Origin: Casuarius casuarius
Lineage: Eukaryota > Chordata > Aves > Casuariiformes > Casuariidae
Reading direction: 5' to 3'
Length of the DNA stretch: 64,000 nt
Assembly: GCA_003342895.1 (NCBI GenBank)
Contig: PTFA01000028.1
Coordinates: 5,139,535 to 5,203,534 of the forward strand
Below, in pieces: positions 38,522-48,050 of this stretch (position 1 is the first letter of the stretch; every line of letters starts with the position of its first letter). The position numbers were made by a program, and so were the translations under genes. The notes beneath the pieces were generated by a model that was given only the letters and a program-made list of their open reading frames with translations, was not told the origin of the DNA and did no database searches.

Positions 38522-39831
38522 ATTTTCATGGAGTATTCTCTACCTGTGAGAAATGACTATGGTGCATAAACATTCTCTGTAACAGAATGTGTAATGCAAT
38601 GTACAGCTTAAGGAAGTTAACTGATGGTTTTGATCAGAGAGGTAAATGATTATATATTTGCTATTTTTAATTTCAGTATTCATGTCTTGGGGTAATCATT
38701 CTGCTGGAAAAGAAACCAATATCGACCTTTAGAACACTAGTTTCTTGCCCCCCTCTCCACTTTTACATGCAGTGGTATTTTTGTTGTGCTTGGGATTTTT
38801 GTTTTTTTTAAGTACAGATTTGTGTTTAACAGTGGTACTAAATCTCTAGCCTTGTCAGTCACTCTGTTTACTGCTTGTCCAAAAATCCGAATATACAGTA
38901 TTTAATTTTCTAACAGGAATATTGTCTCAAATGAAGCTTTCTAAACAATGACATTTAACAGATACTTGAATTCATTTTAACGTAACTCAGCCTTCTCTGT
39001 GATTTGATTTAAGCTGGGGAGAAAAAAAAGCATTTTAGCTATTTTGAGTTGGAGAAGTGAGAAAATCTTCTTCTTTTACAAAATTAAATTTTAACTTATT
39101 GAACTGGATGCCTAAGGGGTTAAATTGGAGCTGCGCAGCTGAACAATCCATAATGGTATGTCCCGTCATAATATTCCAAAATTTAATCAAGTCTAGCTAT
39201 AAAGCGATGTTTCTCTCCATTGAATACCATCTGATATTCTTGACTGACTAATGAATATTATGCACAATATCTTAGGCTGTTTTTTTAAAGTCCGTTATAG
39301 AAAATGAAGACAGGAAGGCCCACACCCCCCAACCTGTTTAAGTATACACTGTAGTTGAAGTAATGTGGCTCTTCATGCGAGCTGTGTTTAGCAGGACTGA
39401 TTTTTACCATTCTGAGGCACCTCCGTGTTCTGAATGTGGACTGACTTTCATCCTTTTTCACTACAGTGTATTGATAATAACATAAGAGCATTACAAAAAA
39501 TAAAACCTGTAACTTAATCCCTGGATCAGTATAATACTGCTAGTATAAAGTCTCTATTAGTATCCTTTTATTTAGTAAGTTCTTGAACTCCTACTTCCAT
39601 TAGAATAAATACAGTAGGTTCACCTATGCTGCAGTTGATATTCATGAGTATACATGCTTCTAAATATTCTTCATGTCATGAAGTTAAAAATCATCCAAAT
39701 ATTCCATGTAATAAGGACTCTAAAATTTTATGCTAATGGACATGCTAGCATTGAACTTAAATTTGTGTGGAATATTATTAAAAGCTTTCCAGAGAAAAGT
39801 CACAATTTTCTACTGAGATCAGGCATCACAC

Positions 39832-39932
39832 TTCTAGCAGCTGTGTTGTTCTTTCTGAATATTTTAAATCTAACTTGAGTGTTGCATCTAGGAACCCTAC
39901 TAAGAATTACTTCTGCACCTAAATTTAAGCCT
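39832..39932 (+). repeat. 101-bp direct repeat, copy 1
   Basis: This segment starts ttctagcagctgtgttgtt and ends tttaagcct. It recurs at 42275-42375 with a single difference (T at 39853, C at 42296). The copies share orientation and are 2443 bp apart. Copy 1 is followed immediately by the CT-rich tract; copy 2 is not. Confidence 0.95.
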
Positions 39933-40112
39933 CTCTCTCTCTCTCTCTCCCCCACCTTTTCTCCCCCTCCCCGCCCCGTTTCCTCCTTCCTCTCCCCGCC
40001 TCTTTTCCCCTCTCTCTCCCTCTCGCTCTCCCTCCCTCTCTTGCTCTCACTCTTTCCCTCACTGTCTCCCTCTCTGCGTCTTTCCCTCTCCCTCTCTCTC
40101 TTTGCCCCCCTT
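39930..40112 (+). repeat. Polypyrimidine (CT-rich) tract in the SCAMP1 3' UTR
   Basis: About 183 bases are almost entirely C and T on the + strand, beginning with (CT)n and continuing as irregular C/T blocks with a few scattered purines. The opposite strand is GA-rich, and its Arg/Glu-repetitive reading frame is an artefact of this composition. Long homopurine-homopyrimidine tracts can form triplexes and stall polymerases. Confidence 0.95.
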
Positions 40113-40793
40113 GGATATGAAGACATATATGGACATCATCCTTGCAATTAAATTTAAGTTGAAGATTGCATAGTGATATACATTACCAGAGTATAATATA
40201 GAAAAAGACATTAACAAATAAAACCTGAAATTGACAGGTAGATTTTTTCCCAAATGTTTAAATGTTGAGAAAACATAGCTAATGTTCAACGTATAGGGAG
40301 TGTTGATTTGCAATATCATGGATTGAGTGTACAGATTTAAACCTTATAAGTGAAATTCAAATTTAACTACATAATTTGTTTAAATGAAAAATCTCTGACA
40401 CTTACAGCTCGAGAGGGAGGGAGAAGTTTGAGTTTAGCTCAGAAGGCTGATGTTTGTTAAAATATTTTGTACTTAACTAAAACTAGTTTTTACAGTCTCT
40501 TATTAGTTAATCAGACTATGGCGCCCACTTAAGATGTCATTTTGTAGTATTGTGGCAAACTGAGTACAGAGTATGAAGTTTAAACACTGGAATGTCAGTA
40601 GTCATTGATCTGTAATTTAGCAGTCGGTTTTATTTATCTGAGGGATGTTTGTATATTTTGTAAATTACTAACAATGCTCTGCCATCCTGGTGAATGTCCT
40701 GGTTCTGTACAAATGCACTTATTCTGTCCCTCTGTTGCATGTCTGAGTAGTTCAGAAGTTTTGTATATTTATTGTATTAACACAGTGTCATAG

Positions 40794-40799
40794 AATAAA
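40794..40799 (+). terminator. SCAMP1: Candidate distal poly(A) signal of SCAMP1
   Basis: AATAAA is preceded by several TGTA/TATT elements (ttttgtatatttattgtatt) and followed by T- and GT-rich sequence (acttttttcctggatgtttg). This is the classic arrangement of a strong vertebrate cleavage site, and it would define a 3-kb 3' UTR. Confidence 0.55.
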
Positions 40800-42825
40800 A
40801 AAAAGACTTTTTTCCTGGATGTTTGCTCTGTATAGTTTTGAACAATATAGGGACTTTTTTTAAAGGTCAGGATTACGTGCAGGAGGGCTGATCTATGTAA
40901 AAGTCTCACTTGTTTTTTTTATAATCCTGTATATAAATTCTGTAACGCTGCTGAAATGGGAAAGTAAAATGTCCATTATCAAAATCCTACATGAGAGTAA
41001 TGGGAATTAGTCTACCCAAATATTATCAAGAAAACCCTTAAGCACCTGCAGCCCACATACTTGCACGGTAAAGTTAGAGAGTTAAAATCTAAATGTGTTC
41101 TGTCACTAGTGAAGTTCTACAGGTATTAAGTGAATCCTAAGACGTTATTCGAAGTAAAATGAAATTGCTGAAAACAGCATTGGTTTGGTACTGTTTATTT
41201 TCCTCATTTGCATGTATTGAATTGACACTTCTGTATCACTGCTGTGTCTTGCTGTTTCTGTGTAGGCACCATCAATGCCTGTTGATTTTTTTCATATAAT
41301 ACCAACTGTAACACCTGCTGTCAGGTATTGAATTCATTACCAGGTTTTCTTTGAAGGATGAAATGGGCAATTTAACAGTTCATATAGACCCCTGTGGTGC
41401 AGTTACGTTTGCAAATGCACAATAGAGAGAATACTGCTCTGCTGTGTGGTCAGGATTATTTTGGGAGCTAGCAGATGTGAGCTTTTGAAGACATCTGAGT
41501 GTGCTCACACATCATTTAGCAGTGAAAGTCTTTATCAGCTTTCTCTGTTTCTTTGTGATTTACAAATCCAGGGTGGCAGGGGCAGCAGATTAAAGAAACT
41601 GTTCTTGAACTTTCTGGTAAATGGTAAGCACGCTAAACTTGCCCGTCATGCCTTACAATTAGAATTACTCCACAGTTTATGTGCTGCTTTGTGGAGATGA
41701 TAACTCCACTGGTTTGCTCAGACTAGCTTACCTCAAGAAGGTGTAAACACTAAGTCGAGAAAGTAAACAAGACACATAGAAAAAGTACAGGGGACATAAA
41801 TGTGGTTTAAAATACTCAGTGGCACTTCTGGAAAGATACTTCTGTTAAGCAAAACAGACACATGCCTAGAGCATTCTGATTATGAATCAGTAATAAAGTA
41901 CAATGGATCAGATAACTAAAACAAATGTGGTTTAGGTTTAGAAATAGTTTGCAGTTTTTTCCACAAACCAATTTTGTGTCTGCAAATAGCTTTTATTCTG
42001 ATTTGTAGAAAAATCAAAAAGACTTACTTACAAAAGAAATAGTGCGGCTTTCTTACCTCAGCAGCATAATACTAGTTTAGCTTTATGATGGGATTAAACT
42101 ATAAACTGTGTCTCACACTACTGAGGAAAAAAAAGAAAGGTGTTGATGGAATTGCAACTTGTGGATAGTGCTCCTGTTCATTTTGTTCTGGGAAAAAGGC
42201 TGTTGTCTTCACTATATTTGTATTTCTGATGTTTTAGAGGGAAAAAAATATGTAAGCTGTATTGGCTGGTGGGGTTCTAGCAGCTGTGTTGTTCTCTCTG
42301 AATATTTTAAATCTAACTTGAGTGTTGCATCTAGGAACCCTACTAAGAATTACTTCTGCACCTAAATTTAAGCCTTTTGTCTAAGGTAAGAAAGGAATTA
42401 GAAGTGGTCAGAACAATGTGATTAAGTTTTGATTTGTTACCTTTCTCAATTAGACCGAATTACTGATCTTGCTGCATCTGCAATACTTAAAACTGCTTAA
42501 GAGACATTGTTTTCTACTCTCCTGGTATGGAGATTTCTCTGAATTTCACTTCTCTGAAGATACTGCAAATCCAAAAAAAAAGCATCTGTTTGAAAACAAG
42601 CTTTCAGGGAATAGCAGGAGCAAGACAACATCTTTATATACCTACTCTTCTGACAATATGAATATATATTAACTTGCTTATTGCATCACCATTCTAAACC
42701 TAGCTGGAGCTGAGGGAGGAAGTTAGTAGAACACAAATCTGTAATAATCAACATGTTTAGAGAATTAAGTGTTCAGTTCTCAATTTCCATCTTCATTAGC
42801 CTTTTTGAAAAAGGGAGGTAACATT
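40800..42825. other. Region between the SCAMP1 and LHFPL2 transcripts, no gene seen
   Basis: AT-rich sequence with no exon or RNA gene recognised. It contains the second 101-bp repeat copy (42275-42375). Whether it is truly intergenic depends on where the two convergent 3' UTRs end, which the sequence alone does not settle. Confidence 0.5.
42275..42375 (+). repeat. 101-bp direct repeat, copy 2
   Basis: Identical to 39832-39932 except at 42296. It lies downstream of the inferred SCAMP1 distal poly(A) site, in the gap between the two genes. Flanks on both sides are unrelated to those of copy 1. Confidence 0.95.
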
Positions 42826-42831
42826 TTTATT
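42826..42831 (-). terminator. LHFPL2: Possible distal poly(A) signal of LHFPL2
   Basis: TTTATT on the + strand reads AATAAA on the - strand. Using it would give LHFPL2 a 3' UTR of about 5 kb. Several other AT-rich hexamer variants lie between here and 47.8 kb, so this is only one candidate. Confidence 0.2.
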
Positions 42832-44458
42832 TATACAGATAAGTATTTTGTAATTTCTTTCAGCAATATTTTGAATTGGTAGAGTAACCACCATAAGTAT
42901 ACCTGCTTTGAAATCTATAATGATGACTGATGTAGTGACCTGTGAGTGGCAACTGCACCATAATTTGTTCATTTCTAAGAGTCAAGGAAACCATTGCAGC
43001 TTTCGACCAATATCTTTTTCTTGGAATTTTAGCAATTGTCACAAGCTGAATTAAATTTAAATGCAATTAATTATATATAAAATTAATAGAATTAATAAAA
43101 TTAGTAGATGTGAACCTTAGTGACGTAAGATATCAGACAAGACAGACATCCTGACTTCTTTTTTAAACTACTAAAAGCCCTGCTCCTGCTTTTGCCATAG
43201 ATTTGCTTAGAAAAAATATATCTAACCTCTCTCTCATGTTTTTCAAGCTGTAGGTGAAAAATAATACACATTCTGTGACAAATATCATTTCAAAAATTTG
43301 AAGCAATTTGAAGTTTGAAGCATCAAGCCATTTTTGTTTTAAAATTTTGTGGCCTTTTCATCAGAAAGGAGCTGCAGTGCTTCATTTAAAAATGACAAGC
43401 ATTTAAGTCAGATGTATATTTAATGAGAAAGTCTTTTTTAAAACAACTGTATTGAGGAACACATAGCTACAATTTCAGATAACACACTTTGATCAATATG
43501 TGGCAATAATTATTAAGCTCAGTTGCAAAGCTAACAGACTAACAAAAATCATTGGGCTCCCAAACGCTGTAATGCTACAATGTAAACACCTTGCTCAGGC
43601 TCAACATACCTAATATATTTGAATTAAGGTAGTCAGATTTCTGTTAAAGTTTGAAAACTCACATTTTAATTGAAATTTTGATTAAAAAACATTAGGTACA
43701 TCATTCATGCTAACAAATGTACATAGTGGTGACTCAAGAACACAACAGCAGTACCACAAATAAACCATGGCTCAAAATCTAGTCCAGCTGGATGGCCACA
43801 GCCGCTCCTTTCATACGAGATGGCTGTGGTGTACACGTTGCTGCCGCGCTCTACTTCTGTTGGGCTCTGTCCTTCCACGATGGTTCCCTGTGGTAGGCTT
43901 CAGTGCCCACTGCTTCCAAGGAAAACTTGAAATCTCCCTTTACCACTAGGAAGTGAGATATTCTGATGTGGGATAATAATGCAAAATTGAAATGATTTAG
44001 CTGAAAAACTCTCAGAATCCAGAGAATGTTAATTTTACTGAGTAAAACAGATGCAAAGATGATCTAGACTAACCAGAAATAGCTCAGTTGCAATGTTTTT
44101 TTGCAGTGCCGCATTACTATAAAGCACGTTAAGGAACAGGCTGAGCCTCTTCAGCTTTTAAATTGTAAATTGCCAAAGAGGGATACAGCTTCACATTCGA
44201 ATGGTCTGTATTATATAGATAGGAGCATTTCAGATTAGTCTAGAAGAGATTTTTAGTTAAATCTTTAAGCTGCTGTCACTGTTGTTGCTTTCATCTTCTA
44301 AACCAGTGCTTCTATTGCATTATTCTATGTTCAGTTTGTCCACATCACCAAAACTCCAGCCACTCCTTCCCGGGGAAGTCCCTTTTCAAATATCTTGTTT
44401 AAAACCAAAAACTACAAAAACAAAATTCCTGTTATTGCACATCTCACACAAGTTTGTG

Positions 44459-44466
44459 TATATATA

Positions 44467-44503
<37 letters not shown>
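44459..44503. repeat. (TA)n microsatellite
   Basis: Two TA runs are separated by a short TTT interruption, downstream of LHFPL2 and possibly within its 3' UTR. Confidence 0.9.
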
Positions 44504-44505
<2 letters not shown>

Positions 44506-45486
44506 AATATGCTACACTTTAAAAAAAATGGTCTATGGCACTTTACAGAATATAAGTTTACAGAGGAGATCAAACCACAGATGTTTGAAGACTTCTTCAA
44601 TACTACAAAAAAAGTCAAAGTTAAAACTGAACTAATTGGCACACAGGTTTTAAAGAATCCACAGCAAATTTTTCTAAATCCTATGCAGTGCATGTACATT
44701 AAGAAGCAGTTACACTCCACAGCCCCATCATGACATTAATTAAATTAGTTTTGAGCTGATTTCTTTTTCCTCTGTGTTTTTTTTCCAAAACATCTTTGAA
44801 AGCTACTGCTGAGGTGAATTTCAGGAACAACTTTGAACAGATGTCAGATTAAATGAGTGCACCATACACCTGAAAAAACTTCATCCAGAAAAATCTGCAA
44901 TACATATATGTCTATATACCATCTTATCACTTGCTAGAAAAAACAGACCCCTGAGAAAAGAAATTCTGATTTGTTTCTGCATTTCTTCCCAGCCTGTCTT
45001 CTAACTGTGCTAGGTGATGAGCATGGATATTCTTGCAAGTTGGTTGATTATGCTGTTGTAGAGCAAGTTGCTAGTACACCAGCAACAAGCAGAAAAGCTG
45101 GTTCTTCTTGGTTACGAATGCAAACAGAAGCAAAGTATTCCACTGAAAATACTTCCTTTGTACTTAAAAACTCCAATATTAAAATTTTTAAGCTCTCTGG
45201 AGATCACAGCAGAGGTCAGCTAATAATACATATAATTAAAGTTGTTCACGGTTTACTTTTAAGTGGAAAGCAGTATATGCCCTTTATACTTTCTGGAAAA
45301 ACTGACCTTATTCTGACTAATCAAGTGGTCAAGCCAAAGCAGCATTTGTCACACTAATATAGTGTCAAAATTTGTTGGCAGTGGCAACATTGACGTTGGA
45401 TTGCTACCCACCTAAGAAGAGCTAAAACAATAAATCTATTTGGCGATTCATTTTCACCCAATTTTATGCTACTCTTTTTCTTCCCA

Positions 45487-45620
45487 GCCGCTCTCCTCCA
45501 AGGCCGGCGTGCGTGGGCGCCCAGCCGAGCGCGTGCCCGGCCGCAGCCGCGCGCTCCAGCAGGGGGCTCCGGCACAGCGCCGCGAGGGTGCCTCAACTCC
45601 CCGCGCAGCGGCGCTGGGCT
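45487..45620. other. CpG-rich islet downstream of LHFPL2
   Basis: About 130 bp with dense CpG (aaggccggcgtgcgtgggcg onward) sits abruptly in AT-rich DNA, near two TA microsatellites. It lies about 2.2 kb past the LHFPL2 stop codon. No gene, promoter motif or repeat family was recognised. The short reading frames across it on both strands are compositional. Confidence 0.7.
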
Positions 45621-45749
45621 TAATTAAGTACAGCTAATGTAACTTTAGAATAACAGCATGTCCTTCCAAAGGTATGTTTCTGTGTACATGGAAAAAAAAA
45701 AAAACCCAGTAAGTAAAGCACATGTATAGATAGGATATGCGGGCTGTGA

Positions 45750-45796
45750 TTATATATATACATACATATATATATATATATATATATTTTTTTTTT
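45750..45796. repeat. (TA)n / (TACA)n microsatellite
   Basis: A TA run with a CATACA interruption, followed by a T run. It lies next to the CpG islet at 45487-45620. Confidence 0.9.
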
Positions 45797-47414
45797 CTCT
45801 TGTCCTCAGACACCACTTTGTTCTAGTGGTTTTGGTTTGTTAAAATAAATCTGGCTTTGTGCAGCTATTTGGCATAATTGGTTCCAGACCACAACTTTGG
45901 GTTGTTTTTTTTTTTTTAATTAAATATTTGAAAGAAATGTGAATTATCTATTTTAAAATCTAGAATACGGTGAAAGTGGGCTAGAGAAATAGGTTAATAC
46001 AAAAGAGATTAAAGTAATACCTTAACATCACCAGAGGTTGACCTTAGCTTTTGAAGAGTGGCTCACAGGCCATCTATGCATCCCTCTGGCATCTGGCGCG
46101 AGCGCGCGGGCACGCACAGGCTGGGAGCAGCATCCACGCGTGCAGCAGCCATCCGTGGGGCAGTGACAGCTTGTGCGTGCACAGGCTCAAGCCCAGCCCT
46201 TGGCTTGCAGCAGCAAATGCTGAACAAGTCTTGTATCATGAGTGACTTGGGGTTGGGGGGCAGAGAAGTAGACAGATGTGAGCTATCTACCTGTACAATA
46301 ACAACAATTTTAATACCTATGAACAGCTTATGGCACACATTAACAGACTTACCAGGCATAAACCAGAATACGTTCCATATTATGCAGTGACCAGATGGAG
46401 TGGCAGCACTATCATCGGGTAGGGTTAAATGTTACTGATCACTAAGAAGAGTCTAAGATGCACTACTTATTTCATTAGAATTACTTGTCAGATGAATTCT
46501 CCCCTGTGCTCCTATACCATTGTAGTTGCATCATTCCTCCTATTAATACCTTTTGAATTTGTTTTCAGAAGTAGTTCTAGTAAGTGATGAGACACCACAA
46601 GTAACACAACTGCCTGCCCTTGAGAAAGGAATGTCATCGTGGCCAGCTCTCTTTTATTTCTGCTGATTTAGTTGGAAAATGGTCCATACTACATGTGGTT
46701 AAAAAAACAGGAAAAGATCTTCCCAGCCATTTAGAATTTGGCATGGCTTCCTGAAAGATGTAAATTATTAAACACTCAGCTGGCTCCGGGACATTAGACA
46801 TATTGGTCTGTAGACTAGGAATGAGGTTTCACTGGCAAGAGAAAGAATAATACTGTGCAAGTCCAACATGTGATCTACATTTGTAGAGGAGGCTGAAGTC
46901 CAGCCCATACTGTTGGCATTCATAAGATAATGCCCAGCTGTGCTGTGGAGTTATCTGCTTTCTGATAAAGGCACAATTGCTATATAAATATTTTGCCCAA
47001 CATGTGCTAAAAGAATAATTCTGCTAGTTTTTATCAGACACAGGTGTAAGCCAGTCTAACAACAGCTTCTCTGCCTATTCAATGAAACCAAAATATTTTA
47101 CCTGCTAAGTAAAAAGTGGCACATATTTTGCATTGTAAGGTTCAATACAAAGAAATATGGCAGGGATTCAACTTCAACTCCTCCTTAAAGATAGGTATAA
47201 ACTGCATCATGTCAACTTTTCTCTCTTCATTATATACTTATTATTCAAGAAGGCACTGTACTTCAAGGAAATTCAGTATCAAAAAAGCACCTCAGTGAAA
47301 AGCACGGTACCAAAGCAGGTGGTGGTGAAATATTCACAGGTGAGGGTAGCCCTTGGAAACAAAACCTAATTAAAATAGGCTTCTCCTTTTTTATATAAGA
47401 AAAATATGCTGGCT

Positions 47415-47420
47415 TTTATT
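47415..47420 (-). terminator. LHFPL2: Candidate proximal poly(A) signal of LHFPL2
   Basis: AATAAA on the - strand lies about 375 bases past the stop codon. It is followed on that strand by a T-rich segment (catatttttcttatat) that could be the downstream element. Confidence 0.35.
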
Positions 47421-47529
47421 ATTTTAAATCCAAATTCTTCAGAGTGACCAAGGTGGGTAAGGCAATCGGATCAATCAGAATTTGTCAGTTATATAACAAC
47501 ATTCCTGCTATATACAAATGTTTCCTCAT

Positions 47530-47542
47530 CCCCCCCCCCCCC
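47530..47542. repeat. C homopolymer
   Basis: Thirteen consecutive C about 250 bases past the LHFPL2 stop codon. Confidence 0.9.
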
Positions 47543-47793
47543 AATTGATTAATATATTCCACTTAGTCCTGATAATATAATGAAAAAAAATTCCCAAGTA
47601 TTTACATTCTATTTTCTTGGGATCCTTTCTCTGCTTCTCATTGCCCAGCAAGGAAGAAAGACTGTTTCAGTAGTTCAGGGCTGGAATGCATGGGGCTCAA
47701 TCACACAAGTGGTGGAAACAGGTAAGTGAATCTGCTTATCAAGTCACTGGACAGCAGATTAAGATCCAGGCACTGGTATTTTTCCCACTGTAG

Positions 47794-48050
47794 TTAGAGG
47801 AGGCAGATAAGGTTTTTCCCTTCTTCTATTTCTTCTTGTACTTTGTCACTGGATGTGGCAATTTCAGCTTGCGCCGAGAAGACCGCACAGATGAATGTCA
47901 GAACAGTGCCACCGATAGCTGTGTAGAAAGCCCAGCCCAACGAGCAGTCTCCTAGTTTGTAAGCAGAAGCATAATGTCCACAATAGCTTATTGCTTTCTG
48001 GCATCCCCAACCTGCAGGGTAAAGTATCAAGCCTAAGATAAGGAAGAGGC
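47794..48050 (-). CDS. LHFPL2: LHFPL2 last coding exon
   Basis: The 257-bp exon on the - strand has acceptor tatttttag (complement of 48051 upward). It begins with GC completing the split Gly and encodes 84 residues to TAA at 47796-47794. Segments are [16 protein letters not shown] (span 3 and the start of loop 2), [20 protein letters not shown] (extracellular loop 2 with conserved Cys), [20 protein letters not shown] (span 4), and a cytosolic tail through [20 protein letters not shown] to ICLL. The C-terminal acidic stretch and ICLL end match the mammalian protein closely. Confidence 0.97.

Larger units (their letters stand above)
1..40799 (+). other. SCAMP1: SCAMP1 gene, partial (exons 2-9 and 3' UTR; exon 1 off the left edge)
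   Basis: Eight coding exons with AG acceptors, GT donors and compatible phases join into 320 residues plus stop. With the 19 residues that mammalian exon 1 encodes (from memory), the protein would be 339 aa against 338 in human. SCAMP1 is a four-span membrane protein of post-Golgi recycling carriers, endosomes and secretory or synaptic vesicles. Its N-terminal NPF repeats bind EH-domain endocytic proteins. Predicted layout, using full-length numbering: third NPF motif about 38-40, proline-rich stretch 46-75, coiled coil about 79-112, membrane spans about 152-177, 184-204, 217-238 and 259-283, then a cytosolic Ala/Thr-rich tail ending GNRM. The cytosolic [11 protein letters not shown] segment between spans 2 and 3 matches the SCAMP 'E peptide' linked to exocytosis. 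The gene is complete from exon 2 on, with no frameshift or stop. Confidence 0.97.
37791..40799 (+). other. SCAMP1: SCAMP1 3' untranslated region (extent inferred)
   Basis: The region runs from the TAG stop to the most convincing distal AATAAA. It is AT-rich with T-rich stretches. It holds two proximal poly(A) signals (38013 and 38091), a perfect 42-bp tandem duplication (38438-38521), the first copy of a 101-bp repeat (39832-39932) and a polypyrimidine tract (39930-40112). Alternative poly(A) use would give 3' UTRs of roughly 0.3 kb and 3 kb. The true ends need transcript data. Confidence 0.6.
42832..47793 (-). other. LHFPL2: LHFPL2 3' UTR and/or intergenic sequence (boundary unresolved)
   Basis: This covers 5 kb downstream of the LHFPL2 stop on the - strand. 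The mammalian gene has a multi-kilobase 3' UTR (from memory), so much of this may be transcribed. It contains two long TA microsatellites (44459-44503 and 45750-45796), CpG-rich islets at 45487-45620 and 46085-46200, and a C run at 47530-47542. Short reading frames here are not supported by any family similarity. Confidence 0.45.

Noticed and set aside
39800..40126. 108-codon - strand reading frame rich in Arg, Glu and Gly
   Set aside because: It is the GA-rich complement of the CT tract. The apparent RERERE repeats are compositional, and the frame lies antisense in the SCAMP1 3' UTR.
45354..45637. Overlapping Arg/Ala-rich frames on both strands
   Set aside because: They are stop-poor only because of the CpG islet at 45487-45620. 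No similarity to any family.
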